From positions 126,501 to 190,500 of the forward strand of contig NC_084790.1 of assembly GCF_028858725.1 (NCBI RefSeq): a stretch of DNA of 64,000 nt. Reading direction: 5' to 3'. This document shows, one piece after another, positions 10,287-21,799 of the stretch (positions within the stretch are counted from its first letter, which is position 1; the number at the start of each line of letters is the position of its first letter). The notes below the pieces were generated by a model. It was given only the letters and a program-made list of their open reading frames with translations, did not search any database and was not told the origin of the DNA. This DNA comes from Colius striatus (taxonomy: Eukaryota; Chordata; Aves; Coliiformes; Coliidae). A program made the translations under genes and the position numbers.

Positions 10287-10906
10287 AGCCGCTGCTGCCA
10301 GCCCGGACGAGGACCTCCAGGAATCCAGCCGAGATGCTGGACTGAGGACACAGCTCACGGCCATCGCTTTGGCAGAGGCTGAGCAGCCAGGGCTGCCCTT
10401 GCACAGGAGGGCACCTGGGGCTCTCTGAAACCAGGGCCAACGTCTCGCTTCCCTGCCTTATTCTCTCTCCCATCTCCTGTCTCCTGTTCTGCTGGGCTGT
10501 GGGAGCCCCCGAGCCAAGCTGGGGCATCAGCTGGCCCCCGTCCCTGCGTGGTGCAGGCAGCTGGATGCCCTGTGGGATCTCCCCTGTGGGTGATGGGCAC
10601 AGACTTTCTGCAGTTGCTGCTGCTGCTGCTCTTCCTGCTCTGGGAGCCTCCTCTAGAGATTTCCCACCTCAGAGTCATTAAAGTTTTCTGCATCCCAGCC
10701 TCTGCCTCTGAATAATCCTTTTCCTGGTGGGCACTGCCTCGTGTTGCCAAGGAGCAAAGGCAGGGCCTTGGGTGGCAGGGACAAGGTGGGGGCACAAGCT
10801 GGGCTTCGATCAGTGCCAGAGCAATGAGGAGCTGCCACATGGGGCAGTGGGGCCCTTGCAGCCACTGTCTCCAGCAGCTGAGCAAGAACATCCCCTCCCT
10901 GCCCTG

Positions 10907-10945
10907 GGTTGTTGCACAGCCAAGGAAGCTCCCTGCACCGCGGTG
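10907..10945 (-). other. 23-bp RSS of V family B, unit 1
   Basis: Heptamer CACCGCG (10,939-10,945), 23-bp spacer, nonamer GCAACAACC (10,907-10,915). Matches are 5 of 7 and 7 of 9. Confidence 0.83.
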
Positions 10946-11568
10946 TCTTGCACAGCACAGAGGTACAAGGCACTGTCAGAGACCTCGACTTCCTCCAGCT
11001 GCAGGAGGCTGTATTTCCCCGTGGTGTTCAGCACAGTCCTGAAACGGCCAGTGACCTTCTGGTCAGATCTTGCTTGATACGAGAGCAGCTGGGGAGCTTG
11101 GCCTTTCTTCTGCTGGTACCAGAGCAAGACATCGAAGCCAGAGCTCTGGTATGTGCAGGTAGTTTTGAAGGAGTCCCCCTGCTGCAGTGTGACTTCTCTT
11201 TGTGGCTGGGTGACGGTGACCTGCCCCATGGTGCCTGGAAGAAAGCACAGAGCAGATGGATCAGAAGAGAGAGGCAGAGAGAGGGTTCAAAGGGCCTCTC
11301 CCCCCCTAGGAGACAGAGAAGGTTTCTGAAGTATCTCTGCTTTCTGCCTACCAACAGCAAGAGCACCTTGAGAGAAGCAGGGCAGAGCCACAAATGCCAG
11401 CTGACATTTATCACAGCTTTCCTGGCTTTCAAGAGTATTTCCCCACATGGTCTGATGAAGCTGCTGAGGGTTTTGCCAGAAGAAGAAGTAGGTGCTGAGG
11501 AAAAAAAGGCAGGACTTACCCAGCAGTGTCCCCAGAAGGACAGTGAGGACGAGGGATCCCAGGTGCAT
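10946..11568 (-). CDS. TCR alpha V segment, family B, unit 1
   Basis: The leader exon is 11,520-11,568: ATG at 11,568, 49 nt, '[16 protein letters not shown]', donor GTAAGT. The intron is 285 bp. The V exon is 10,946-11,234, after acceptor TCTTCCAG, with a phase-1 join giving ..[14 protein letters not shown]. The V domain has '[10 protein letters not shown]' (first Cys), '[15 protein letters not shown]' (core Trp) and '[13 protein letters not shown]' (second Cys; Asp, Ala and Tyr in their usual places). The Cys-Ala-Val-Gln end is typical of alpha V segments. CDR1 region is SSGFDVL. The frame is open through the RSS and it looks functional. It converges on the keratin gene of the same unit. 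Confidence 0.9.
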
Positions 11569-13765
11569 GCTGAGACCAAGCTGCCTGTTTGCTGTGTGAG
11601 AGAGTGCGCAAAGCAGCTCCCAGCCCCGAGATGACAGAGCTGCAGGAAACCACTCTGCTGGGGGAGCAAAGGAAGAAGAGCAGAGCTCTGTCCTTGCTGT
11701 GCCTGCAAGGCTCCTTCTGGGCTTTTCCCTCCTGCAGCAGCCAGCCCTGTGGCTGCCTCAGCCAAAGGCAGCATCAGCATCTCCCCAGGGAGGACCCCAG
11801 GGATGCCGGTGCTGGGAAGGGGCTGTTCCTGCTCAGCTCACAGGGCAGCCCTCACCTCCCCAGCTCCAGGCGCCTGCTCTGCTGCACAGCCACTGCTGGG
11901 ACAAGGGGCAGCTCAGAGGCTTTCTGCCCACCCAGGGTACCCACCTTCCCTCAGGAGGCCTCAGATTCTGGGATCTTCTGGGAACAGGAGGCTCTTCTGT
12001 TTCCCTCATCTCCTGTTTCTTTCCTCAGTCCCCTGGGAACCAACATCTCTCTCCCATACAGGAGCTGGGGCCTGGCTGCTGCTGAGCTGCAGATATCACT
12101 TGGCAGTCTTGGCCCTCCCAGGTGTCCTGCATTCCCTGCCAGATCCTGAATGCCCCCTCAGAGCTGGTGGAGTGCAGCTGAGGATGAGCACACAGCTGAA
12201 CTGCCCTGCTGGGGGGGGAGGGGGGGGAGGATCCAATCCACAGCTTGCTTACCCATTTGGGTGCCCAAGGGGCTTCTCAGCCCCTTCCAGTACCTCACAG
12301 AGACACGGTTGGACAGGAACACAGCCTGAGTTTTCTTTGGCACCCCTGAAGGCCTCGGGGCCCTCAGTTGCTACCGTGGCTCCTGAGCTGACATCAGTCC
12401 CTGCCGGCTGCCAGCGTGGCTGCTGCCGACAGCTTCCCACACAGCTTCCCCTGAGCAGGGCCAAAAGGGGCTGTGCAATACAGACTCAGCATAACAAGAG
12501 CCCCCTCCTCCAACAGCGGCGGCTGGTGAGTGCTGAGGGAAGAGTCCGAGCTGCACAGGCAGTGGGGACACTTCTCCTGAGCGCTCGCTGCTGTGTCCCG
12601 CTCCGTTTTGGCGGCTCGTGGCTGTTCCCGAGCCTGCTGGGGCAATGAACCCTCGTGGCAAGGAAGGCCAAGAGCACCCTGGGCTGCAGTGGGAAGAGCA
12701 TGGCCAGCAGCACAAGGCACCCGATCCTCCTTCCTCATGATGGTTAATGCAGCGAGGCCAGCAAGACGGGGCAGGGACCGGAGCATCTTTCCTGGGAGGA
12801 TGGGCTGCGAGGGCTGTTGGTGTTCAGCCTGGGGAAGAGAAGGCTGGAGGGGCAGCTTGGAATGGGTGTAATGGGAGGGAAGGAAAAGGAGAGACTTCTG
12901 AGTCTGCTGTGCTTGGGACTGCACACCTCTGCTATGAGGAAGCTCTGTAGGGGTGAAATTACTGTTGGTGAAATGCTCAGCACAAGGGAAAACCCCCAGA
13001 CTTCAACCTTCCCTGTGTATCAGGTGTGCAAGGGCCAAGGAGAGGTTGTTTAGCACTGGGAGGGCTCTTCTCTGGGCAGTCAGGCTACTGCTGGGCTTCT
13101 GCCATCCCTTCAAGTCAGGAGCTGCTGGACATCAGAAACAGATGCTGGGAGACAAGTGGAGAGAGGAAGCAGAGGGGCAGACCACATGTGAGCATGGGGC
13201 TGATCCATGTGCTTGCCTGGCCAAGGCAGTTGCTCTGCCTTGTTTGCCCCTGTGTCAGTTGTTCCCTGGAAACACAGTTATCAAGTCCAGACGGGACAGA
13301 GTGCAGGGTGATCCTTCACTCTGTGCCTCAGAAGCGTGTGACCAGGGGTCTTGAACAGCTCTGTCAGCTCCTTGAGCCACTGGCTGGGGACTGACTGGAG
13401 CCCACAGTCTCTTGCCAGAGGCCTCCTGACAGCTCTCACTCACCTCAGACCCCCAGCCCCTTGGGGCAACTCAGCAAATCCGTGTTGGACTCACTCACGG
13501 AGTAGGAACCTGGCAACTCCTGAGGTTATGGTCAGGGTGTCCAGCCCAGAGCTTTTGCCTGTCTCCCGGGCCTCAACTCCAAAGGTGCCGAGTCCAAACA
13601 AACAAGCTGGTTCTGACAACCCCGGGCAGCTGTAGTGAGCGAGTGGCAGTGCCTGTGACCTCCACATCCCCTTCTCCTCTGGCTGTGGATGTGGCGTGAC
13701 TTTATAACACTCTCGGGAACATTTGGAAAGCCCCGTGAAACCCTGTAGCTGGAGGGTGTCACTGT
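11569..13765. other. Intergenic block of unit 1
   Basis: No gene was recognised. A G-run lies near 12,212. Long open frames here have no familiar domain and are explained by GC-rich composition. Confidence 0.5.
12781..12860 (+). repeat. CR1-like scrap, unit 1
   Basis: 'TTCAGCCTGGGGAAGAGAAG' matches a conserved internal CR1 phrase. The copy recurs at the same place in each full unit (about 19,433, 26,100 and 32,821), so it predates the amplification. Confidence 0.55.
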
Positions 13766-13965
13766 TCCCGTGTCCATGTCCCCACATCCGTGTCCCTATG
13801 TCTCTGAGCCCGTATCTCTAAGTCTCTGTGTCCGTGTCCCTGTGTGTCCGTGTCCCTGTGTCTGTGTGTCCGTGTGTCCGAATCTCTACGCCTGTGTCCT
13901 GTGTCTGTGTTTCCGTGTCCCTGTGTCCGTATCCCTACGCCTGTGTCTCTGTGTCGGTGCCGCTG
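13766..13965. repeat. Minisatellite beside family A RSS of unit 2
   Basis: About 200 bp of degenerate GTGTCC/GTGTCTCTGTGTCC words with a longer-period 'TCTCTACGCCTGTGTC' phrase. It ends about 70 bp from the family A nonamer of the next unit. Confidence 0.92.
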
Positions 13966-14035
13966 TCGCTGTCCCGGTGCTGCCGGAGCGGCGGGCGGCA
14001 GCGCCCCCTGTCGGCCCCGCCGTGCCGCCCGCGGC

Positions 14036-14074
14036 GGTTCGTGCCCGGCCGCAGCCCCGGCTCCTCTCCCCGTG
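14036..14074 (-). other. 23-bp RSS of V family A, unit 2
   Basis: CACGGGG heptamer (14,068-14,074) and GCACGAACC nonamer (14,036-14,044), identical to unit 1. Confidence 0.8.
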
Positions 14075-14893
14075 TCTCCCACGGCGCACCAGTACACGGC
14101 CGCGTCCCCGCGCCGGGGCCGGGAGAGCCGCAGCCCGCTGGACCGCCGGTCTGCCGACACCGACAGCCGCCCCGACGGCGACCGCAGCTCCTGGGACCCT
14201 CGGAGAGCGCTCACGAGCCACTCGGGACCTCGGCCCGGGAACTGACGGTACCAGTGGATGAACTCGTTTAACTTGATGTTGGGGTGAGAGCAATTGATGG
14301 TGATGCCGATCTCCTCGCTGGTCTCTGCCCGCGGCTCCTGCTGCACCTGGGCTCTGCCCGCAGCCACTGCCGAGAGAAAAGAAGGAAAAGCGCTCCAAAG
14401 CTGCTCTGCCCAGCTCTGCCTGCTGCTGCCCGCACTAACCCCGCAGCCGCCGCCAGCAGCGTCCCGACGTGATGAGGAGAGGAGTTTGCACAGGCTGTCA
14501 GCAGGTGCCCCGATGGAAGTGGCCCTTAATTGCTGTGGGAGAGCCGAGTGCGAGAACGCCGGGGGAAGGCTGGACGTGTTGAGGAAGGAAAGGGAAGCAA
14601 AGGCAAAAGAGGGAGGACGCGGCGAGCGGGAAGCAACGACTGATGGGCGATCCGGCAGGAGCCCGGGGAAAGGCAGGAAAGAGCGAGCGCCGGACACAGA
14701 AGCGAGCGCTGGGTTCTGTGGGGGCTGCAGCAGAGGGAGGGAAAGACGGGAGGCCGCTTCGGGATAGAGGTCGGTGAGGAAGCGCCGAGGGAGCCGCGGG
14801 GACCCCCAGGCTCAGCCCCGGCCCCCCGCAGCCCCGCGCACCCAGCAGCAGCGCGGCCAGCCCGGCCAGCCCCGCGCCCCGGCCCCGCCGCAT
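14075..14893 (-). CDS. TCR alpha/delta V segment, family A, unit 2
   Basis: Leader exon 14,842-14,893 and V exon 14,075-14,366, with the same splice sites and open frame as unit 1. The CDR1 region reads NIKLNEF instead of SINSYDY, while framework, CDR2, intron and flanks are essentially unchanged. It looks functional. Confidence 0.88.
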
Positions 14894-14981
14894 CCCGCCG
14901 CTCCGCCGCCCGCGCCTCGCTGTGCCCAGCCAGCCCCGGCCCTGGGCTCCGGCCCCGCCGCCTCCTCCACAACGCCCCCTT

Positions 14982-15033
14982 CTCTCCCCTCCCCTCCCCT
15001 CCCCTCCCCTCCCCTCCCCTCCCCTCCCCTCCC
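14982..15033. repeat. (CCCCT)n tract, unit 2
   Basis: About ten copies, longer than in unit 1, upstream of the family A leader. Confidence 0.95.
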
Positions 15034-15119
15034 GGCCCGGCCCGGCCCGGCCCTGCGCGGCCGCCGCTGACAGCTCCGCCCCGGGGCTCAGCCCCCAGCG
15101 GCCCCTCGCCCGGCCTCAC

Positions 15120-16155
15120 ACGGCTCCGGGGCTCTGCCGACAGCCTCCCTTCAGCTGCCTCTCTGCACTCCCAGCCCAGCTCAGCTGTGACAGGGCCCCC
15201 GCACCCTGCGAGGCCTTGGTGGGACCCTGCTCAGGACGTCCGCGTCCTCCCTGGCCCAGGGAGCTCCAGTCTGGACGCAGAACTCCAGACGTGGTCCCAC
15301 AGGGGACACACAGTCACGGACACTTTCCTGCCCCTGCTGACAGCGCTTGTTCCAGCACAGCTCACCATGCCCTTGCTCTTTGCTGCAGGGGAACGTCTCT
15401 TGCTTATGCTCACCTCACTGTCTCCTCAACCCCAACATCCTTCTCTGGGCATCTGCTTCCCACACAGGGACTCCCCAGCACGTCTGGCTGCAAGGTCTTA
15501 CTTCTACCCCAGACACAAACCCCCGACGTTCACACAAACGCAGCTGCTCAAAAACACACACAAGGACCAGAGCAGAGTGTGGACTCTGCTGAGGGCAGAC
15601 GGGGACAACTGCATCAGGGCTCAGGCATTCTGGGCAGAGAAAAGCCCCAGCCATGCCCACGCCGTTCTTTGTGAGCTCTCAGGCAGCACACAAAAGAGAC
15701 GAGGGAAAACAGGCCAGATGCTTTTCCTGAGGTCCATGTTAGGGAGGAGGGGGGCAAAGCCAACGAGACACCCCACAACAGCTATGGAGGCAACAACGAG
15801 TGCCCCTCAGGCTGAGCCTCTGAAGGAGGGAAAGAGCTGGACATGGCCCATGCTCAAGCTTGGCAGCTCTGGGACAGCCAGCTGAGGAGGGCTGCATCCT
15901 CCTCCTGAGAATGACGCTTCCGACGGCCCCTCCGGAGTGGCCCAGGCTGACACCAACTGCCTGCGCTGGACCCCTCCAGCACTTGAGCTGAGTCTGCTGC
16001 CCGCACTGCTGCATTCCTGCCTTGGAAACGCTGGGGCCTTTCATCCCAGAGCTCAGAAGCAGCCTTCACTGGGGAGTGGGCATGGCCCAGAGCTGGAAAT
16101 GAAAAGGCAGCAGCGTTGGAAATGAAAGCACAGCCCATATCATTAGCTGCCACGG
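15120..16155. other. Divergent intergenic gap, unit 2
   Basis: A copy of the unit 1 gap; no gene was recognised. Confidence 0.5.
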
Positions 16156-16242
16156 TTTGCATTTCAGGCGAGTGCGTCAGCAAATTGTTACCTCTGCAAA
16201 GGCTGCCTCAGGTCCTGCAGCCACGAAGGGCAGCTATAAAAG
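16156..16242 (+). promoter_or_regulatory. Feather keratin promoter, unit 2
   Basis: TTTGCATT module at 16,156 and TATAAAAG at 16,235-16,242. Confidence 0.8.
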
Positions 16243-16644
16243 GCAGCCCAAGTCCCTGCTCTCTCATCCGCTTCTCCTGCCTCCTTCTCCTCCTCGGGAA
16301 CAGGTGAGTCTGAAGCCCCTTCTCTTCCCCTTCCAAAGAGGGATCTCTCCTCCAGAAACCTCTCTGCTGAGAGTGCTCCGTCCTGTCCTGGGCTCTGGTT
16401 CTTCTTCTCGTGCCAATGGAAAGAAGGGAGAGGTCTGACTCGGTTTGGGAACTTGGAGGGAGCTTCCCACGTGCAGGCTGCTCTGTGGAGAGCGATGCAG
16501 AGCGTGTGGCTGCTGGCACAGCTTCCAGCTCCCCACTCGGTCGTGCCCGTGGCCGCCTCGTGCCAGTGTCCCCAGGCTGCTCCTCAGCCAGCGTGTGCTC
16601 TGCTCCCTCCTTGTTGTGTCCCAGGTGAAACGCCAGCGCCAGCC

Positions 16645-16941
16645 ATGTCCTGCTACAGCTCGTGCCAGCCCTGCGGCCCGACCCCGCTGGCCAACAGCTG
16701 CACTGAGCCCTGTGTCAGGCAGTGCCAGAGCTCCAACGTGGTCATCGAGCCTCCTGCTGTGGTGCTGACCCTGCCCGGCCCCATCCTCAGCTCTTTCCCT
16801 CAGAACACCGTTGTGGGCTCCTCCACCTCCGCCGCCGCTGGCAGCATCCTCAGCAGCCAGGGAGTGCCCATCTCCTCCGGGGGCTTTGACCTCTCCAGCA
16901 TCACCAGCCGCTACTGTGGCAGGAGATCCTCCCCCTGCTAA
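16645..16941 (+). CDS. Feather beta-keratin, 98 aa, unit 2
   Basis: Protein identical to the unit 1 copy. Intron 16,304-16,624 and ATTAAA at 17,332-17,337. The promoter, splice sites and 3' UTR show no damage, so all four copies are probably expressible. Confidence 0.96.
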   Translation: MSCYSSCQPCGPTPLANSCTEPCVRQCQSSNVVIEPPAVVLTLPGPILSSFPQNTVVGSSTSAAAGSILSSQGVPISSGGFDLSSITSRYCGRRSSPC

Positions 16942-17561
16942 AGCCGCTGCTGCCAGCCCGGACGAGGACCTCCAGGAATCCAGCCGAGATGCTGGACTGA
17001 GGACACAGCTCACGGCCATCGCTTTGGCAGAGGCTGAGCAGCCAGGGCTGCCCTTGCACAGGAGGGCACCTGGGGCTCTCTGAAACCAGGGCCAACGTCT
17101 CGCTTCCCTGCCTTATTCTCTCTCCCATCTCCTGTCTCCTGTTCTGCTGGGCTGTGGGAGCCCCCGAGCCAAGCTGGGGCATCAGCTGGCCCCCGTCCCT
17201 GCGTGGTGCAGGCAGCTGGATGCCCTGTGGGATCTCCCCTGTGGGTGATGGGCACAGACTTTCTGCAGTTGCTGCTGCTGCTGCTCTTCCTGCTCTGGGA
17301 GCCTCCTCTAGAGATTTCCCACCTCAGAGTCATTAAAGTTTTCTGCATCCCAGCCTCTGCCTCTGAATAATCCTTTTCCTGGTGGGCACTGCCTCGTGTT
17401 GCCAAGGAGCAAAGGCAGGGCCTTGGGTGGCAGGGACAAGGTGGGGGCACAAGCTGGGCTTCGATCAGTGCCAGAGCAATGAGGAGCTGCCACATGGGGC
17501 AGTGGGGCCCTTGCAGCCACTGTCTCCAGCAGCTGAGCAAGAACATCCCCTCCCTGCCCTG

Positions 17562-17600
17562 GGTTGTTGCACAGCCAAGGAAGCTCCCTGCACCGCGGTG
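17562..17600 (-). other. 23-bp RSS of V family B, unit 2
   Basis: CACCGCG heptamer (17,594-17,600) and GCAACAACC nonamer (17,562-17,570). Confidence 0.83.
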
Positions 17601-18226
17601 TCTTGCACAGCACAGAGGTACAAGGCACTGTCAGAGACCTCGACTTCCTCCAGCTGCAGGAGGCTGTATTTCCCCGTGGTGTTCAGCACAGTCCTGAAAC
17701 GGCCAGTGACCTTCTGGTCAGATCTTGCTTGATACGAGAGCAGCTGGGGAGCTTGGCCTTTCTTCTGCTGGTACCAGAGCAAGACATCGAAGCCAGAGCT
17801 CTGGTATGTGCAGGTAGTTTTGAAGGAGTCCCCCTGCTGCAGTGTGACTTCTCTTTGTGGCTGGGTGACGGTGACCTGCCCCATGGTGCCTGGAAGAAAG
17901 CACAGAGCAGATGGATCAGAAGAGAGAGGCAGAGAGAGGGTTCAAAGGGCCTCTCCCCCCCTAGGAGACAGAGAAGGTTTCTGAAGTATCTCTGCTTTCT
18001 GCCTACCAACAGCAAGAGCACCTTGAGAGAAGCAGGGCAGAGCCACAAATGCCAGCTGACATTTATCACAGCTTTCCTGGCTTTCAAGAGTATTTCCCCA
18101 CATGGTCTGATGAAGCTGCTGAGGGTTTTGCCAGAAGAAGAAGAAGTAGGTGCTGAGGAAAAAAAGGCAGGACTTACCCAGCAGTGTCCCCAGAAGGACA
18201 GTGAGGACGAGGGATCCCAGGTGCAT
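17601..18226 (-). CDS. TCR alpha V segment, family B, unit 2
   Basis: Leader exon 18,178-18,226 and V exon 17,601-17,889. The protein matches unit 1 (CDR1 SSGFDVL). The intron is 3 bp longer because of one extra GAA in an AGAAGAAG run. Confidence 0.9.
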
Positions 18227-20417
18227 GCTGAGACCAAGCTGCCTGTTTGCTGTGTGAGAGAGTGCGCAAAGCAGCTCCCAGCCCCGAGATGACAGAGCTG
18301 CAGGAAACCACTCTGCTGGGGGAGCAAAGGAAGAAGAGCAGAGCTCTGTCCTTGCTGTGCCTGCAAGGCTCCTTCTGGGCTTTTCCCTCCTGCAGCAGCC
18401 AGCCCTGTGGCTGCCTCAGCCAAAGGCAGCATCAGCATCTCCCCAGGGAGGACCCCAGGGATGCCGGTGCTGGGAAGGGGCTGTTCCTGCTCAGCTCACA
18501 GGGCAGCCCTCACCTCCCCAGCTCCAGGCGCCTGCTCTGCTGCACAGCCACTGCTGGGACAAGGGGCAGCTCAGAGGCTTTCTGCCCACCCAGGGTACCC
18601 ACCTTCCCTCAGGAGGCCTCAGATTCTGGGATCTTCTGGGAACAGGAGGCTCTTCTGTTTCCCTCATCTCCTGTTTCTTTCCTCAGTCCCCTGGGAACCA
18701 ACATCTCTCTCCCATACAGGAGCTGGGGCCTGGCTGCTGCTGAGCTGCAGATATCACTTGGCAGTCTTGGCCCTCCCAGGTGTCCTGCATTATTCCCTGC
18801 CAGATCCTGAATGCAGCCTCAGAGCTGGTGGAGTGCAGCTGAGGATGAGCACACAGCTGAACAGCCCTGCTGGGGGGGGGGGATCCAATCCACAGCTTGC
18901 TTACCCATTTGGGTGCCCAAGGGGCTTCTCAGCCCCTTCCAGTACCTCACAGAGACACGGTTGGACAGGAACACAGCCTGAGTTTTCTTTGGCACCCCTG
19001 AAGGCCTCGGGGCCCTCAGTTGCTACCGTGGCTCCTGAGCTGACATCAGTCCCTGCCGGCTGCCAGCGTGGCTGCTGCCGACAGCTTCCCACACAGCTTC
19101 CCCTGAGCAGGGCCAAAAGGGGCTGTGCAATACAGACTCAGCATAACAAGAGCCCCCTCCTCCAACAGCGGCGGCTGGTGAGTGCTGAGGGAAGAGTCCG
19201 AGCTGCACAGGCAGTGGGGACACTTCTCCTGAGCGCTCGCTGCTGTGTCCCGCTCCGTTTTGGCGGCTCGTGGCTGTTCCCGAGCCTGCTGGGGCAATGA
19301 ACCCTCGTGGCAAGGAAGGCCAAGAGCACCCTGGGCTGCAGTGGGAAGAGCATGGCCAGCAGCACAAGGCACCCGATCCTCCTTCTTCATGATGGTTAAT
19401 GCAGCGAGGCCAGCAAGACGGGGCAGGGACCGGAGCATCTTTCCTGGGAGGATGGGCTGCGAGGGCTGTTGGTGTTCAGCCTGGGGAAGAGAAGGCTGGA
19501 GGGGCAGCTTGGAATGGGTGTAATGGGAGGGAAGGAAAAGGAGAGACTTCTGAGTCTGCGGTGCTTGGGACTGCACACCTCTGCTATGAGGAAGCTCTGT
19601 AGGGGTGAAATTACTGTTGGTGAAATGCTCAGCACAAGGGAAAACCCCCAGACTTCAACCTTCCCTGTGTATCAGGTGTGCAAGGGCCAAGGAGAGGTTG
19701 TTTAGCACTGGGAGGGCTCTTCTCTGGGCAGTCAGGCTACTGCTGGGCTTCTGCCATCCCTTCAAGTCAGGAGCTGCTGGACATCAGAAACAGATGCTGG
19801 GAGACAAGTGGAGAGAGGAAGCAGAGGGGCAGACCACATGTGAGCATGGGGCTGATCCATGTGCTTGCCTGGCCAAGGCAGTTGCTCTGCCTTGTTTGCC
19901 CCTGTGTCAGTTGTTCCCTGGAAACACAGTTATCAAGTCCAGACGGGACAGAGTGCAGGGTGATCCTTCACTCTGTGCCTCAGAAGCGTGTGACCAGGGG
20001 TCTTGAACAGCTCTGTCAGCTCCTTGAGCCACTGGCTGGGGACTGACTGGAGCCCACAGTCTCTTGCCAGAGGCCTCCTGACAGCTCTCACTCACCTCAG
20101 ACCCCCAGCCCCTTGGGGCAACTCAGCAAATCCGTGTTGGACTCACTCACGGAGTAGGAACCTGGCAACTCCTGAGGTTATGGTCAGGGTGTCCAGCCCA
20201 GAGCTTTTGCCTGTCTCCCGGGCCTCAACTCCAAAGGTGCCGAGTCCAAACAAACAAGCTGGTTCTGACAACCCCGGGCAGCTGTAGTGAGCGAGTGGCA
20301 GTGCCTGTGACCTCCACATCCCCTTCTCCTCTGGCTGTGGATGTGGCGTGACTTTATAACACTCTCGGGAACATTTGGAAAGCCCCGTGAAACCCTGTAG
20401 CTGGAGGGTGTCACTGT
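18227..20417. other. Intergenic block of unit 2
   Basis: As in unit 1, but with a shorter G-run. No gene was recognised. Confidence 0.5.
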
Positions 20418-20645
20418 TCCCGTGTCCATGTCCCCACATCCGTGTCCCTATGTCTCTGAGCCCGTATCTCTAAGTCTCTGTGTCCGTGTCCCTGTGTGTC
20501 CGTGTCCCTGTGTCTGTGTGTCCGTGTGTCCGAATCTCTACGCCTGTGTCCTGTGTCTGTGTGTCCATGTGCCTGTGTCCGTGTGTCTGTGTCTGTGTGT
20601 CCGTGTCCCTGTGTCCGTATCCCTACGCCTGTGTCTCTGTGTCGG
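20418..20645. repeat. Minisatellite beside family A RSS of unit 3
   Basis: About 228 bp of the same GTGTCC-type words, with an extra block including GTGTCCATGTGCCTGTGTCC. Confidence 0.92.
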
Positions 20646-20723
20646 TGCCGCTGTCGCTGTCCCGGTGCTGCCGGAGCGGCGGGCGGCAGCGCCCCCTGTC
20701 GGCCCCGCCGTGCCGCCCGCGGC

Positions 20724-20762
20724 GGTTCGTGCCCGGCCGCAGCCCCGGCTCCTCTCCCCGTG
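20724..20762 (-). other. 23-bp RSS of V family A, unit 3
   Basis: CACGGGG (20,756-20,762), 23-bp spacer, GCACGAACC (20,724-20,732). Confidence 0.8.
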
Positions 20763-21581
20763 TCTCCCACGGCGCACCAGTACACGGCCGCGTCCCCGCG
20801 CCGGGGCCGGGAGAGCCGCAGCCCGCTGGACCGCCGGTCTGCCGACACCGACAGCCGCCCCGACGGCGACCGCAGCTCCTGGGACCCTCGGAGAGCGCTC
20901 ACGAGCCACTCGGGACCTCGGCCCGGGAACTGACGGTACCAGTGGATGAACTCGTTTAACTTGATGTTGGGGTGAGAGCAATTGATGGTGATGCCGATCT
21001 CCTCGCTGGTCTCTGCCCGCGGCTCCTGCTGCACCTGGGCTCTGCCCGCAGCCACTGCCGAGAGAAAAGAAGGAAAAGCGCTCCAAAGCTGCTCTGCCCA
21101 GCTCTGCCTGCTGCTGCCCGCACTAACCCCGCAGCCGCCGCCAGCAGCGTCCCGACGTGATGAGGAGAGGAGTTTGCACAGGCTGTCAGCAGGTGCCCCG
21201 ATGGAAGTGGCCCTTAATTGCTGTGGGAGAGCCGAGTGCGAGAACGCCGGGGGAAGGCTGGACGTGTTGAGGAAGGAAAGGGAAGCAAAGGCAAAAGAGG
21301 GAGGACGCGGCGAGCGGGAAGCAACGACTGATGGGCGATCCGGCAGGAGCCCGGGGAAAGGCAGGAAAGAGCGAGCGCCGGACACAGAAGCGAGCGCTGG
21401 GTTCTGTGGGGGCTGCAGCAGAGGGAGGGAAAGACGGGAGGCCGCTTCGGGATAGAGGTCGGTGAGGAAGCGCCGAGGGAGCCGCGGGGACCCCCAGGCT
21501 CAGCCCCGGCCCCCCGCAGCCCCGCGCACCCAGCAGCAGCGCGGCCAGCCCGGCCAGCCCCGCGCCCCGGCCCCGCCGCAT
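20763..21581 (-). CDS. TCR alpha/delta V segment, family A, unit 3
   Basis: Leader exon 21,530-21,581 and V exon 20,763-21,054; open frame with CDR1 NIKLNEF as in unit 2. About seven bases are missing just upstream of the leader (near 21,590) relative to the other units. Looks functional. Confidence 0.88.
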
Positions 21582-21661
21582 CCCGCCGCTCGCGCCTCGC
21601 TGTGCCCAGCCAGCCCCGGCCCTGGGCTCCGGCCCCGCCGCCTCCTCCACAACGCCCCCTT

Positions 21662-21708
21662 CTCTCCCCTCCCCTCCCCTCCCCTCCCCTCCCCTCCCCT
21701 CCCCTCCC
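21662..21708. repeat. (CCCCT)n tract, unit 3
   Basis: About nine copies, followed by CACGG words where units 1, 2 and 4 have CCCGG. Confidence 0.95.
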
Positions 21709-21799
21709 GGCACGGCACGGCCCTGCGCGGCCGCCGCTGACAGCTCCGCCCCGGGGCTCAGCCCCCAGCGGCCCCTCGCCCGGCCTCACACGGCTCCGG

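Larger units (their letters stand above)
7340..13984. repeat. Hybrid TCR-V/keratin tandem unit 1 (6,645 bp)
   Basis: The unit starts at GGAGCGGCGGGCGG just outside the family A RSS and ends before the same wording at 13,985. Contents in order: A segment (minus), CpG island, keratin (plus), B segment (minus), CR1 scrap, minisatellite. Confidence 0.9.
13985..20672. repeat. Hybrid TCR-V/keratin tandem unit 2 (6,688 bp)
   Basis: Same order as unit 1 and near-identical by eye. It differs in the family A CDR1, pentanucleotide copy number, the G-run near 18,873 and minisatellite length. Confidence 0.9.

Noticed and set aside
11749-12648. Open frame of about 299 codons on plus, repeated in each unit
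   Set aside because: No domain or signal peptide was recognised and the composition is low complexity. Frame lengths vary with the G-run, as expected of non-coding DNA.
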